From: Nitrospirota bacterium
GTDB taxonomy: Bacteria; Nitrospirota; Thermodesulfovibrionia; UBA6902
Assembly (NCBI GenBank): GCA_016213935.1
Contig: JACQZG010000041.1
Coordinates: forward strand, 1 to 51,638
DNA length: 51,638 nt
Reading direction: 5' to 3'
Part shown: in pieces, positions 17,759-28,200 of the stretch
Position numbering within the stretch: position 1 is the stretch's first letter
Layout of the letters: each line of letters opens with the position of its first letter
Notes under the pieces: model-generated
The model's database searches: none
Told to the model about the DNA's origin: nothing
The model's input: the letters and a program-made list of their open reading frames with translations, nothing else
Program-made: the position numbers and the translations under genes

Positions 17759-18790
17759 TCAGCATTTCTTCCCCGGCTCAATGATCACCTTGATGGATTC
17801 CTTCGCCTCCGCGACAAGGCGGAAGCCTTCCTGTATCATCTCAAATGGGAGCCTGTGCGTCACCATCTCGCTGAATGATATCCTGTTATTGCGCATAAGG
17901 TCTAAAGCCATCTCAAGGTCTGACGGGCCTGCGCCGTATGATGTCATGAGGGTAATCTCATTGCGCCACATCTCATTTATCGGAACCGGCAGCATCACTC
18001 CCGGCTCGGGCACGGCAAAAAAGAGCACCGTCCCTCCGCGTTCGACGCAATTGATTCCGTCTACTGAAGCCTGAAGCGCTCCTGCGCATACTATGACAAG
18101 GTCTGCAAGCTTGCCTTTGTTCGCCTGCAGCAAAAGATCGGAAACATTCTCTCGCGCATTGAAGACCGCGTCAGCGCCGAAACTCTTTGCCGCATTAAGG
18201 CGATAGTTATTTATGTCGGAAGCAAATATCCTTCCGGCCCCGAGAGCCCTCGCAAGCTTCAAGTGTATGAGTCCTGATATACCGCTCCCTATCACAAAAA
18301 CGCTCTGCCCCGGCCTGAGGCCGGCAAGCCTCTGCCCTCTCATCACGCACGCGAGAGGCTCGATGAATGTCCCTTCTTCATAAGACATCTCATCGGGAAG
18401 AATATAAACGCCGTTTTCAACATTTATCTTCGGTATGCGGATGTACTCGGCAAAACCTCCGGGGTCGTAATTCGTGTTATGCAGTGTGTCGCACGCAGTG
18501 TGCGCTCCGCTCAGGCAGTATTCGCATGTATTACAGGGCACATGATGGGAGACAAAGACCCTCTGCCCCACATTGTAATCGCTGACGCCTTCGCCGGCCT
18601 CAGCAATGTAGCCCGTCATCTCATGGCCGAGGACGCGCGGCGCCTTCTTCACCCTGTACCACTCCATGACATCGCTTCCGCAGATTCCGCTCGCGACAAC
18701 CTTTACGAGTATCTCTCCGGGGCCGATCTTCGGAATAGGCCTCTCCTCGACCCTGACGTCTTTATTGTTGTAATAGACAGCGACGCGCAT
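17759..18790 (-). CDS. Zinc-dependent medium-chain alcohol/polyol dehydrogenase
   Basis: A 343-residue MDR-family oxidoreductase. The catalytic-zinc region ASGICGSDVMEW and RVLGHEMTG is followed by the structural-zinc cysteines in CNTCEYCLSGAHTAC, and the Rossmann site GSGISGLIHLKLARALGAG near residue 175. Both metal sites are intact. Its start shares one base with the aldolase stop (TAATG), so the two are coupled. Similarity is greatest to sorbitol and threonine dehydrogenase-like enzymes; the substrate cannot be named. Confidence 0.88.
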   Translation of the reverse strand: MRVAVYYNNKDVRVEERPIPKIGPGEILVKVVASGICGSDVMEWYRVKKAPRVLGHEMTGYIAEAGEGVSDYNVGQRVFVSHHVPCNTCEYCLSGAHTACDTLHNTNYDPGGFAEYIRIPKINVENGVYILPDEMSYEEGTFIEPLACVMRGQRLAGLRPGQSVFVIGSGISGLIHLKLARALGAGRIFASDINNYRLNAAKSFGADAVFNARENVSDLLLQANKGKLADLVIVCAGALQASVDGINCVERGGTVLFFAVPEPGVMLPVPINEMWRNEITLMTSYGAGPSDLEMALDLMRNNRISFSEMVTHRLPFEMIQEGFRLVAEAKESIKVIIEPGKKC

Positions 18791-19581
18791 TATTTCTTAT
18801 TCTTCACCTCATTGAAAATATCAACAGCTTCTTTCGGAGTAGCCTTCTTATGAATTACGGCATGAAGCGCCTTCATCATCGCGACCGGATGCTTGTGCTG
18901 CCAGACATTCCTGCCGAGGTTAATGCCTATGGCGCCTTTCTGTATACCGTCATAGACAAACTCCATCACCTCAAGCTCGGTCTCGCACTTGGGCCCGCCT
19001 GCCATCACAACCGGAACGGGGCAGCCGTTTGTCACCTTTTCAAAATTCTCGCACCAGTATGTCTTTACGACCATCGCGCCAAGCTCGGCCGCTATCCTGC
19101 AGCATAAGGCAAGGTAGCGCGCGTCCCTCTTCTCAAGCTCTTTGCCCACAGCGGTCACCGCCATCACGGGAATGCCGAAATTCTCGCACTCATTGACAAG
19201 CTCGGCAAGGTTCAAAAGCGTCTCCTTCTCATACGGTGTTCCGACAAAGACCGATATTCCGACCGCGGAGACATTCAGCCTGAGCATCTCCTCAATCGAT
19301 GTCGTGAGCCCTTCGTTCGCTAAATCTTCTCCCACAACGCTCGTGCCGCCGGAAACCCTCAGTATTATCGGCTTGCTCTTTAGTGGGTCGATTGCGCTGC
19401 GCAATACGCCCCTTGTCACAAAAAGGGCATCGGCATACGGCAGAAGCGGCTTTATCGTTTCGCCAGGCTTTTCGAGTTTTGACGTAGGCCCGAGAAAATA
19501 ACCGTGATCAATCGGAAGAAAAAAACAATGCCCGTCCGGTTTAATTATCTGAGCCATCCTGTTCCTCATTCCCCAATCCAT
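18790..19581 (-). CDS. DhnA/LsrF-type class I aldolase
   Basis: A 263-residue TIM-barrel aldolase or thiolase of the archaeal-type FBP aldolase / LsrF group. It shows FFLPIDHGYFLGPT near the N-terminus, VVKTYWCENFEKV with a candidate Schiff-base Lys, and PVVMAGGPKCETELEVM phosphate-binding sequences, plus GAIGINLGRNVWQHKHPV. A strong ribosome-binding site (AGGAGG, seven bases before ATG) supports the start. It heads the three-gene cluster with the dehydrogenase and kinase. Candidates are fructose-1,6-bisphosphate aldolase or a 2-amino-3,7-dideoxy-hept-6-ulosonate-synthase-like reaction. Confidence 0.85.
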   Translation of the reverse strand: MDWGMRNRMAQIIKPDGHCFFLPIDHGYFLGPTSKLEKPGETIKPLLPYADALFVTRGVLRSAIDPLKSKPIILRVSGGTSVVGEDLANEGLTTSIEEMLRLNVSAVGISVFVGTPYEKETLLNLAELVNECENFGIPVMAVTAVGKELEKRDARYLALCCRIAAELGAMVVKTYWCENFEKVTNGCPVPVVMAGGPKCETELEVMEFVYDGIQKGAIGINLGRNVWQHKHPVAMMKALHAVIHKKATPKEAVDIFNEVKNKK

Positions 19582-19602
19582 GAGATATCCTCCTTTGATT
19601 AT

Positions 19603-20403
19603 TTATTTGTCTTTAAGAACGCCTTTATCTTTCAGGTGCTCGTCCCTGACCTTCAGAGACTCTTCAAGCATCATCACGTATTTGATATACTTTGCCCCGA
19701 ACTTTATGAGCTCTATATCGTCATTCCTCAGCTTTTCGACCGTCTCTTCGTCAATGTCAAAAACCTTAAGGAATCTGCTCTCAAAGATATACCTCCTGAA
19801 CCTGTCGAGGTCATAGCTTGCCAGATAAAACTGAACCTGCTTATTCTCGTCAAGTTCGGGCTGGCCCGGAAGGTTCTTCCTCACCTGGATCGCCTTCCAC
19901 TCCCTGTTTACCTCATCATACCTGTCGACTTCCTGGTCATTCCTCCATGAGGCAACAGTCCATTCTTTATTCTCTTCAAAACCGAGGCAGTGCTTTTCAT
20001 TTATAAAAAAATAAAACTCTTCGTCAACAGGGCCGTTCTTTCCCTCAACCTTGAGAGTGCCCTGCCCTATGGGGTAATAGCGGCAGTTTGCGGGGCGGTC
20101 GGTATACACGCGGCAGCCATCTTCAGTGACGAACGGGCACTTCCTCTCCTTATCATCATTCATCTTCAGAATCGCGTAGGGATGCGAGGATTTTTCATCG
20201 ATCTTCATGTGAGCGTATTCATCGAGAAACTCCTCGGAAGAGATGCCGAGCCTGTTCTTCAGCCTGAGGACGTCATACGGCGTAAGAAGAATATCTATGT
20301 TGCTGCAGCATTTAGTAAAGCACTTGATATCCTTGTGGCACCTGAATTTGAACTTCGAATCAAGTGAGAGCTTCGTCTCCACGACAGCGCTGAGTTTGGA
20401 CAT
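19603..20403 (-). CDS. YkgJ-type cysteine cluster protein
   Basis: A 266-residue soluble protein with a cysteine pattern typical of the YkgJ / UPF0153 metal-binding family: FRCHKDIKCFTKCCSNIDI at residues 20-40, then CPFVTEDGCRVYTDRPANCR about 65 residues later. The family probably coordinates zinc or an Fe-S cluster. C-terminal 120 residues are charged and helical without a recognised domain. It sits between the MEMO-like gene and the aldolase cluster on the same strand. The function is unknown. Confidence 0.8.
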   Translation of the reverse strand: MSKLSAVVETKLSLDSKFKFRCHKDIKCFTKCCSNIDILLTPYDVLRLKNRLGISSEEFLDEYAHMKIDEKSSHPYAILKMNDDKERKCPFVTEDGCRVYTDRPANCRYYPIGQGTLKVEGKNGPVDEEFYFFINEKHCLGFEENKEWTVASWRNDQEVDRYDEVNREWKAIQVRKNLPGQPELDENKQVQFYLASYDLDRFRRYIFESRFLKVFDIDEETVEKLRNDDIELIKFGAKYIKYVMMLEESLKVRDEHLKDKGVLKDK

Positions 20404-20454
20404 TATTGCCTCCGGCCCTGAACATCGGGATTTAAATCAGAAATGAAAGAGGAA

Positions 20455-21258
20455 TTATTTTACTATAACGCCGGCATATCCGACAACATGGCCGTAATCG
20501 CCGCTGACATCTCCTGAGGTCATGTACTTCACGAGAGACGCCTCTTTGGCCCCCAGTTCAAGGGCGGCGTATAGCATGACGGTAACAGGAATAAAACCGC
20601 ACATCGAGATCTCCTGCTCCTTCACTGCCTGATAAAGCCCCTTCGGGTCGAGCGCGATAATCCTCTCGATGGCGGCTTTATCTTTTTTGCGGGCAACGCG
20701 GTCCTCTTCATAGTGGGTCATGTCCGAGCTTGCCGCGATTGTTACCGGATAATCAGAGTTTCTGACGGCATCAGCGACAGCTATGCCGAGCCTCCTGCAT
20801 GCCTCAACAGATTCTGACATCAGCGTCAAAGGGGCTATCTTCGCGTCAGGAAAGAAGTGGCATATGAATGGAAGCTGCACCTCTATAGAGTGCTCCATCA
20901 GATGCGCGTGAGTATCCTCTTCAATCTCTTCCGAATTGGCGAGGAGCTTCATCGCGAGCGTTTCATCTATACTTACCTTTCCCGTCGGTATCTGCCATTC
21001 GCCTGATGTCATGAGTGACGCGCGCGCGCCGAGGCCGGTATGGTTTGGGCTGATTATTATAAAAGTATGCGGAGAAGTTATTCTCGAATAGACAGCTCCC
21101 GCAACAGCGCCGGAATACATAAGGCCTGCATGCGGAGAGACTAACCCGATAGCTCTCATCCTTTGAACATTATCATCCACTAACCCCTTAACCTCTCCTT
21201 CGAGCCCTTTTGGCGAGGAGGGGTAGAACATCCCGGCAACCGCGGGTTTTCTTATCAT
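20455..21258 (-). CDS. amrB: AmmeMemoRadiSam system protein B (MEMO family)
   Basis: A 267-residue MEMO-family protein. Visible are KPAVAGMFYPSSP at the N-terminus, the SPHAGLMYSGAVAGAVYSRI block, SPNHTGLG, HLMEHSIEVQLPFI and ASSDMTHYE, the His/Asp/Glu set of the extradiol-dioxygenase-like pocket. The family usually occurs with AMMECR1 and radical SAM partners, which are not in this window. A TTGAAT-16-TATAAT promoter lies directly upstream with TATAAT six bases from ATG, so the message is probably leaderless. Biochemical function is unknown. Confidence 0.92.
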   Translation of the reverse strand: MIRKPAVAGMFYPSSPKGLEGEVKGLVDDNVQRMRAIGLVSPHAGLMYSGAVAGAVYSRITSPHTFIIISPNHTGLGARASLMTSGEWQIPTGKVSIDETLAMKLLANSEEIEEDTHAHLMEHSIEVQLPFICHFFPDAKIAPLTLMSESVEACRRLGIAVADAVRNSDYPVTIAASSDMTHYEEDRVARKKDKAAIERIIALDPKGLYQAVKEQEISMCGFIPVTVMLYAALELGAKEASLVKYMTSGDVSGDYGHVVGYAGVIVK

Positions 21259-21264
21259 GGTTTA

Positions 21265-21292
21265 ATTATAAGGGATGAGGGTATTTATTCAA
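21265..21292 (-). promoter_or_regulatory. Sigma-70 promoter of the MEMO-like gene
   Basis: On the minus strand TTGAAT (21287-21292) and TATAAT (21265-21270) are separated by 16 bases. Only six bases lie between TATAAT and the ATG at 21258, predicting a transcript that begins at the start codon. No Shine-Dalgarno sequence is present. Confidence 0.6.
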
Positions 21293-21303
21293 AACAGGGG
21301 AAA

Positions 21304-22668
21304 TCAGAAAGTCTCTATGCTTGTGTAGTCCCTGAATTTTGTAAATTTATTGATGAAGGTGAGCTTCTGTATTCCTGTCGGGCCGTTTCTCTGTTTGGCT
21401 ATATCAAGTTCAGCAACTCCATGTTCGGCAGAGTCTTTTTTATAATAATCATCTCTGTAAAGGAAAAGGATTATATCCGCGTCCTGCTCAATCGCCCCCG
21501 ACTCTCTGAGGTCCGCGATGACGGGATGCTTGTTCTCCCTCATCTCACAGCTTCTGTTGAGCTGGCTGATTACTATTACGGGCACCGAGATGTCTTTTGC
21601 GAGCGCCTTCAATGACCGCGAAATATCTGATATGACCTGCTCTCTCGCCACAGGCGTGCCCACGCCGCTCATAAGCTGAAGGTAGTCTATGATTATAAGG
21701 CCGAGGCCGTGCTCTGCCTTGAGCCTCCTCGCCTTGGCCCTTATATCGAGCCCAGAGTTGAATGAATCGTCGATGTATATTGGCGCTTCCGCAAGCCTTC
21801 CTGCCGCGTTCACAAGCTTTCTGTAATCCTCTTTGCTGTGATATCCTGAGCGGACGCTGTTTGAACTCACCTCGGCTTCAGAACATATCATTCTTAAGAC
21901 AAGCTGTTCCTTTGTCATCTCAAGGCTGAATATCGCGACAGGCGCCTTAACCTCTATGCCGACATAAGCGGCGATATTGAGGCAGAAAGCGGTCTTTCCC
22001 ATTCCGGGGCGCGCTCCGACAACGATAAGGTCTCCGGGATGAAAACCGGTCGTAAGTTTATCGAGGTCCGCGAAGCCGGAAGGCAGGCCGGTGATGAGTT
22101 CCTTCTTGTCATAAAGCTTGTCAACAAGTGCTATTGTGTCTTTTAAGACATTTCTGATATGCACATAGGAACTGCCGGCGCGTTTTTCCGATATCGAGAA
22201 TATCTTTGTCTCGGCGATGTCAAGGACCTCGCTGACATCCTGATCGCTGTCAAAGCTCATCGAGGCGATCTCAGTGGAGGTCTTTATGAGGCTTCTGAAT
22301 ACGGATTTCTCTCTGATGATCTTCGCGTGGTATCTTACGTTCGCGGATGTCGGCACCATGCTTATTATCGAGCTTATGTACGACGCGCCGCCGACCTCTT
22401 TTAACTGCCCCTGCCTCGAAAGCTGTTCAGTGAGGGTAACGGAATCTATCGGCTCGTCCCTTTCATAAAGCTGGAGCATGGCAAGAAAGATCTTCTTGTG
22501 GGAGTCCTTGTAAAAATCATCCGCGGAGATATACTCGATAACTGAAGCGAGGGCCTCCTTCTCAAGCAGTATGGCTCCGAGGACCGACTGTTCCGCCTCG
22601 ATGTTCTGGGGAGGTACCCTGTCTGTCGGAAACCTGATTATCTTTTCATCAGGAAGAGGCTCAAACAT
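21304..22668 (-). CDS. dnaB: Replicative DNA helicase DnaB
   Basis: A 454-residue hexameric helicase that unwinds DNA at the replication fork. The N-terminal domain (PPQNIEAEQSVLGAILL) binds primase; the RecA-like domain has Walker A GARPGMGKTAFCLN near residue 215, Walker B LIIIDYLQLM, and the C-terminal arginine-finger region KQRNGPTG. No intein interrupts it. Its ATG begins directly at the end of rplI (TAA at 22669-22671), so the two form a unit, the standard rplI-dnaB neighbourhood. Confidence 0.97.
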   Translation of the reverse strand: MFEPLPDEKIIRFPTDRVPPQNIEAEQSVLGAILLEKEALASVIEYISADDFYKDSHKKIFLAMLQLYERDEPIDSVTLTEQLSRQGQLKEVGGASYISSIISMVPTSANVRYHAKIIREKSVFRSLIKTSTEIASMSFDSDQDVSEVLDIAETKIFSISEKRAGSSYVHIRNVLKDTIALVDKLYDKKELITGLPSGFADLDKLTTGFHPGDLIVVGARPGMGKTAFCLNIAAYVGIEVKAPVAIFSLEMTKEQLVLRMICSEAEVSSNSVRSGYHSKEDYRKLVNAAGRLAEAPIYIDDSFNSGLDIRAKARRLKAEHGLGLIIIDYLQLMSGVGTPVAREQVISDISRSLKALAKDISVPVIVISQLNRSCEMRENKHPVIADLRESGAIEQDADIILFLYRDDYYKKDSAEHGVAELDIAKQRNGPTGIQKLTFINKFTKFRDYTSIETF

Positions 22669-23118
22669 TTATGACTCTGATCTCTTGACCTCGAGCTTGA
22701 TCGTTGCCGCAACGTTCTTGTAAAGTTTCACGGGAAGTTCATAGGAGCCGAGGCGTTTTATAGGCTCGTCCAAAACTATTCTCCTCTTGTCTATCTCAAT
22801 CCCCTGTTTAAGCACGGCATCCGCGATATCTGCGGCAGTGACAGAGCCGAAGAGTTTATCCTCTTCGCCCGCCTGGGCTTCAATCGCGACGGAAACGGAA
22901 GAGAGCTTTGAAGCGGCATCCTCCCACTTCTTCACGGCCTTCGCGGCCCTTGCGGCTATCATCCGCTTCTCATGCTCAAACTGTTTAATATTCTTAGGGT
23001 TGGCCTCAATGGCCAGTTTTTTCGGGATGAGATAATTTCTTCCGAAACCTTCGGAAACATCAAGAATCGCGCCGATCTCTCCAAGCTTTTCAACATTTTC
23101 CTTTAAAATAACCTTCAT
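22669..23118 (-). CDS. rplI: 50S ribosomal protein bL9
   Basis: A 149-residue large-subunit protein. The N-terminal rRNA-binding domain has VILKENVEKLGEIG and the family signature GFGRNYLIPKKLA; a long connecting helix follows (about 45-75), then the C-terminal domain with LFGSVTAADIADAV and LDEPIKRLGSYELPVKLY. It ends exactly where dnaB begins. The usual partners rpsF and rpsR are not upstream here; a GlcD gene is. Confidence 0.98.
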   Translation of the reverse strand: MKVILKENVEKLGEIGAILDVSEGFGRNYLIPKKLAIEANPKNIKQFEHEKRMIAARAAKAVKKWEDAASKLSSVSVAIEAQAGEEDKLFGSVTAADIADAVLKQGIEIDKRRIVLDEPIKRLGSYELPVKLYKNVAATIKLEVKRSES

Positions 23119-23225
23119 TTCATATCTCCTCGCAGTTTATTGTTATCTGAAATATCAGAAAAGAGTTTTAATTATACCCCACCATGATAAAAAAATCACA
23201 TGCAGCGTGGGGCCGCGCGTCATTA

Positions 23226-24578
23226 CTATGGAAATATCTTGCCAGGGTTCATTATGCCCTTTGGATCGAAAACGGCTTTAATGCCTTTCATGAGTCCGAT
23301 GCTTGCCTTTGAAAGCTCCATGCCGAGGTATTTTGACTTTGTAATGCCGATGCCGTGCTCCCCTGATATCGTGCCCCCCAGCCTGAGCGTCTCTTCAAAT
23401 ATGTCCCTTACGGCGGCCTGCGCCCTGCCGTATTCATCAGGATTATTTTTGTCTGTCATAACATTGACATGGATGTTGCCATCGCCCGCATGCCCGAAGT
23501 TCACAATCTTTAAGCGATACTTTTGCCCAATAGTTCTAATTGATTGGATTATTTGAGGTATTTCTGTTCTTGGAACCACAATGTCTTCATTTATTTTTGT
23601 CGGTTTCAGGTGATAAAGGGCGGGAGAAAGCGCCCTTCTTGATTCCCATAGCCTTTCCCTTGAATAAATATCATCCGCAATCTTCACGTCAGCCCCGTAA
23701 GAAGCGCATATCGCCGCGGCCTTTTCAGCCTCCTGCCTTATTACATTTTCAGCGCCGTCAACCTCGATTATGAGGACTGCTTCAGAATCAGAAGGAAGCC
23801 CGACAGGCCTGTAGCTCTCCACCGCCTCGACAGCGCCTGAATCCATAAACTCTATCGCCCTCGGAATCACTCCGGAAGCGATGATCGCCGGAACAGCCTC
23901 TGCGGCCTTCTGAAGCTGAGGGAAAGAGCAGAGAAGCGTAATTACGTCTTCAGGCAACGGCAGAACCTTTAAAAATATCTTTGTCACTGTGCATAAGGTT
24001 CCTTCGGACCCAACAATAAGCCACGAGAGGTCATAGCCGACAACCCCTTTCCGCGTCTTTACTCCCGTAGTTATCACAGTGCCGTCAGGGAGCACGACTT
24101 CAAGCCCGAGCACATAATCTCTCGTTACGCCGTATTTGAGAGCCCTCGGCCCGCCCGCATTCTCGGCAATGTTTCCGCCTATGGTGCAAAAGTTCATGCT
24201 TGTGGGATCAGGCGGATAAAAGAGCCCGGCAGCTTCAAGCCGTTCCTGAAGGTCTCTGTTTATGACGCCCGGTTCCAGCGTGACCACCATGTTCTTTTCG
24301 TCTATATCGATTATCCTGTTCATCTTCTCCATCGAAACAACGATGGAGCCCTGGAGAGGGACCGACCCTCCGGTCATCCCGGAACCGGCGCCCCTCGGAA
24401 CTATGGGAATTCCATTGTTGAAGGCGAATTCAGAGAGCCTTGAGACCTCGTCAGTGCCGTACGGCCTTGCGACCGCTGAGGGAAGCCCCTCCTCTTTTGA
24501 TGCGTCAAAACCGTAGCAGAAGAGTTCTTCCTTCTCTGTGGTGATTCTGCCGGGGAGTATATCCTTGAGATTCTTCAT
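23226..24578 (-). CDS. glcD: FAD-linked glycolate/D-lactate oxidase subunit (GlcD family)
   Basis: A 450-residue flavoprotein of the FAD_binding_4 family. The FAD site reads PIVPRGAGSGMTGGSVPLQG near residue 60 and AENAGGPRALKYG near 140, and the C-terminal oxidase domain has FGHAGDGNIHVN and GEHGIGITKSKYL. It oxidises a 2-hydroxyacid such as glycolate or D-lactate. No glcE or glcF partners are adjacent, so it may work alone as a D-lactate dehydrogenase; the choice between glycolate and lactate is undecided. Confidence 0.88.
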   Translation of the reverse strand: MKNLKDILPGRITTEKEELFCYGFDASKEEGLPSAVARPYGTDEVSRLSEFAFNNGIPIVPRGAGSGMTGGSVPLQGSIVVSMEKMNRIIDIDEKNMVVTLEPGVINRDLQERLEAAGLFYPPDPTSMNFCTIGGNIAENAGGPRALKYGVTRDYVLGLEVVLPDGTVITTGVKTRKGVVGYDLSWLIVGSEGTLCTVTKIFLKVLPLPEDVITLLCSFPQLQKAAEAVPAIIASGVIPRAIEFMDSGAVEAVESYRPVGLPSDSEAVLIIEVDGAENVIRQEAEKAAAICASYGADVKIADDIYSRERLWESRRALSPALYHLKPTKINEDIVVPRTEIPQIIQSIRTIGQKYRLKIVNFGHAGDGNIHVNVMTDKNNPDEYGRAQAAVRDIFEETLRLGGTISGEHGIGITKSKYLGMELSKASIGLMKGIKAVFDPKGIMNPGKIFP

Positions 24579-24626
24579 GTCCGGTAAACAGAGGGTTAAG
24601 TTAAAGCGGTTAGAAATGAAACAGCA

Positions 24627-25112
24627 TCAGCTCATCCTGAGCTTTTCAATCAGCTCAAGCAGATATTTTCTTTCGTTTCTGCCGCCCTGAAATGAGATAT
24701 AGGCCTTTTCCGCTACAAGATATATCTCTTCGACATAGCTGGTCGCGGCTTCATCTTTTTTAAATTTTATATTAATGCAGTCCTTGCCCGCGATGTTGCA
24801 GGGGCTCTTTTCGATCTGCTCAAGTCCCGGGGAATTGCCGCCCGGGACATAATCCGCAAGCCTGACATATATGGTAGCCAGCAACGGGTTTTTCATATAA
24901 ATAATCTCAAGGATTTCATTTTCAGTAACCTTGCAGACGAGGTCATCGGGTATCGTGATCTTCAGATTGCCGACACTGATAGGTTCGGGGTTCTTGACAT
25001 GCCAAAGATAAGTATATATCTCAAAGCCGTAATTATATAAAACAAAAACCACGCAGAATACAATGAGAAGCCCCGCAAGGATATACTCTGTTCTTCTGAC
25101 TGTTTTGTTCAT
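24627..25112 (-). CDS. Hypothetical single-pass membrane protein
   Basis: A 161-residue protein with an N-terminal membrane anchor (about residues 10-30, ILAGLLIVFCVVFVLYNYG) preceded by basic residues, so the rest should be periplasmic. The soluble part has beta-type segments (NLKITIPDDLVCKV, DCINIKFKKDEA) and three Cys. It lies between smc and the GlcD gene on the same strand. I do not recognise a family; a role in envelope biology is possible but unsupported. Confidence 0.65.
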   Translation of the reverse strand: MNKTVRRTEYILAGLLIVFCVVFVLYNYGFEIYTYLWHVKNPEPISVGNLKITIPDDLVCKVTENEILEIIYMKNPLLATIYVRLADYVPGGNSPGLEQIEKSPCNIAGKDCINIKFKKDEAATSYVEEIYLVAEKAYISFQGGRNERKYLLELIEKLRMS

Positions 25113-25205
25113 GGTGTAATCACCTTCTTCAGCGGCATGTTAAACACCTTTTGCATTAATAGTATATCAAATAATTTTTAATTAATATTTCAGCCGACAC
25201 GGACG

Positions 25206-28200
25206 TCATGCCACATCAGCCATCTGCATAGAGACGGCTTTTGAAGCGCCGGGCTCCTCCATTGTTATGCCGTAAATAAAGTCTGCGGCTTCCATGGTCA
25301 GCCTGTTGTGAGTAATGGCAATGAACTGAATCTTTTTTGACATCTCTGAAAGAAGAGAGAGAAATTTTCCCGTATTGGATTCATCGAGCGGAGCGTCAAC
25401 CTCGTCAAGAATGCAGACCGGCGTGGGCTTGACAAGGAAACCCGCGAAGAGCAGAGAGAGGGTGGTGAGGGCCTGCTCCCCTCCCGAAAGCGCCATCAGG
25501 TTCTTCAGCCTCTTGCCGGGCGGCTGCGCCACTATATCGATTCCTGCCTCAAGTATATCCTCATGCGTCAATATAAGCTCGGCATTGCCGTTGCCGAAAA
25601 GAATGGCAAAAACCTCTTTAAACTTTTCATTAAGAGCGTCAAACGCCTCCCTGAGCCTCTGCTTCGTGCTTCTGTTTATCTTGAAAATCGTCTCCTCAAG
25701 TGAAGTTATCGAGTCGACAACGTCTTCCTGCTGTTTCGTCATGAAATCATATCTCGTCTTCAGTTCTTCATACTCCTCAAGGCTTCCGAGATTCACCTGC
25801 CCAAGCTCCTCTATCTTCTCCCTGAGCCCGGGTAATCTCTCCTCCTCTTCAGGCGACAATTCTCCCTCGATCGGGTTGCTTATGATATCGACAGCATATG
25901 CCTTCCTCATATCTTCTCTGAGATAATCGTATCTCATGGAAGATTCCGTCTTTCTGACCTCGGTATGGCCAAGCTCTTTTCTTACAGCCTCTATCTCAGA
26001 CGCGTATGCCTTCTCCTGCTTCTCGATAAGGCCGACTTCGGCATTCTTCGCCAGCAGTATCTCCTCCATCACGGATACCTCTTTTGCGAGTTTGTCTATG
26101 CGGGTGACCTTTGACCTGAGAGTCTCCTCTATTTCAGCCGCCTCATCTTCCTTCTGAAGGATAAGGCCTTCCATACCGCTCATCTCCTTTATCATACCTG
26201 CTTTTTTTCTGTCGATATCGGCCACCGCGGCCTCGAGCCTCCTCTTCTCTCTTTCATAAGAGGCTGTCTTCTCGTTGATGGATGTCTGCTCAAGCCTTAT
26301 CTCCGTCAGTTCGGAACGAAGCCGTTCGAGCAAGGCCCTCTTCTCCGCTGTCCCGTTCTGCAAATCAATGATTCTTTCTTCTATAGACTTTTTCTCCGAT
26401 TCACGAACCTCGCAGAGCGCGCTCTTCTCGTCAAGCGCTTTCTGAAGGCTCTCTTTCTCGCCGCGTCCCTCATCCGCTTCGATGGAAAGGAACTCGAGTT
26501 TTCTGACATGCCTTGCGTTCTCTTCCTCCATTGCGGATATCTTCACCTGCAGTTCATGGCAGAACTTCTCCTTTTCGGATGTCTCCCCGTTTATGGCGAT
26601 GATTTCGTTTTCTATCTTTGATATGTCATCGCGAAGTTTCTTCACAAGCCCTTCCGAAGCCGAAACTGCCTCTCTCGTTTTCGATATATCAGCCTCAAGC
26701 TCCTTGAGATTCCTCTTTGTCCTGAGCACGCCTTTTTCAGTTCCGGCAAATACGATGCCCGAAGGTTCTACAACTTCGCCGTCAAGCGTAACGTAATAAT
26801 TTGATGCTGAAGAGCTTCGGCATGAGAGCGCGGTCTCGATATTATCGACCAGCCAGACATCGCTCAGCATAAGAGAGGCAATATTTTTAAATTCCTCCTT
26901 GACCCTGATAAAATCGAGCGCCCGCCCTATCACTGAGCCTGAACCTCCGGCCTTTGGCAAGGGCTCCGGAGCCGCGTCCGCAATGTATGTTTCGGCATCT
27001 TCGGCAGATACAAAACCGCTCCTTTTGCCATTCTTCTGCTTTATATGGTTCAGCGCATTCAAAAGATCTTCGTGAGACCCCACAACAGAGGCATTAAGCT
27101 TGTCGCCCAGAATCGCCTCAATTGCTGTTTCATATTCAGGAGAAGTCTCGAATGTATCCGATATCTGCGAAAGCACGCGGACGCTGCCGTCAAGATCCGC
27201 CTTCCTGCTTGCGTATATTTCTTTGAGAGATTCGTGCTTTGAGATGAGCGCGGCAAGAGTCTCTCTCTCTCCGTATAAAAGCGTTTCGGAAGAGGCCATC
27301 TCATTTTTTTTATCAGAGAGAGAGGAAACAGCCTTCTCCTTATGTTCTTTTGTTTCATTAAGCGAGGCGACTGCTTGGCTGCAGGCCTTTCTTGTACTTC
27401 CGATAATATCTTCAAGCGAGGTAAGGTCGCCCCTGACAGCGGTTATATCGACGGAACTCTTCTCAGCCTTCTGCTTCAGGTTTGATATCATGACTGAGAC
27501 GCGGCTAATCTCGTTCCTTATCGAGCTTATCTCCTCAGCCTTGGAAAAGAGCCCCCGCCTTTCCGCCTCGAGGGAACTTTCGGAGAGCGATATCTCCTCT
27601 TCGGCTGAGACAAGCGCTCTCTTTTTTTCCTCGAGAATGGAGCCGAGATCAGAGAGGTTTTTTATTATTTCACGGCTGTCGGCTTCGGTCTTCGCAAGCT
27701 GGGCCGAGGCTTCTTCTCTTAACAAGAACGATTCTTTTTCTCTCTCTGCCAGGTTCGCTATTCTCTCCTTCAGATTTTCGCAGTCTCTTCTCAGAAGCGC
27801 GGCCTCGCCCTCTTCTTCGGCGACCTCCCTCTCAAGAGCATGCCGCGCCGACCGCGCCTCTCCGAGTTTCTTCTCCGAATCAACGCATAAACGCCTCTTC
27901 TCCTGTATCAGCGCCTCTGATGAATGAATTTTAGCGGAGAGTTGAGCCTCTTTCTCTTTAAGTTCATTTTCAGAGGAGGCGAGGGCAGAGAGTTCGTCCC
28001 TGAGCAAAGAAAGCTCCCTGTTTGCGATCTTCAGGTCTATCGCCCTGATCTCTTCAAAAAGCTTCTTGTATCTCTCAGCCTTCTTCGCGTGCCTGTCAAT
28101 GGCATTTATCTGCCTTTTTATCTCACTTATGATGTCAGAGAGCCTCTGCAGGTTGAATTTGGAAGCCTCGAGCTTCCGCAGCGCCTCGGACTTCCTTACT

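Noticed and set aside
27100..27927. A 275-codon plus-strand open frame
   Set aside because: Antisense to the SMC coiled coil; the Ser/Leu-rich content reflects the complement of Glu/Lys-rich codons.
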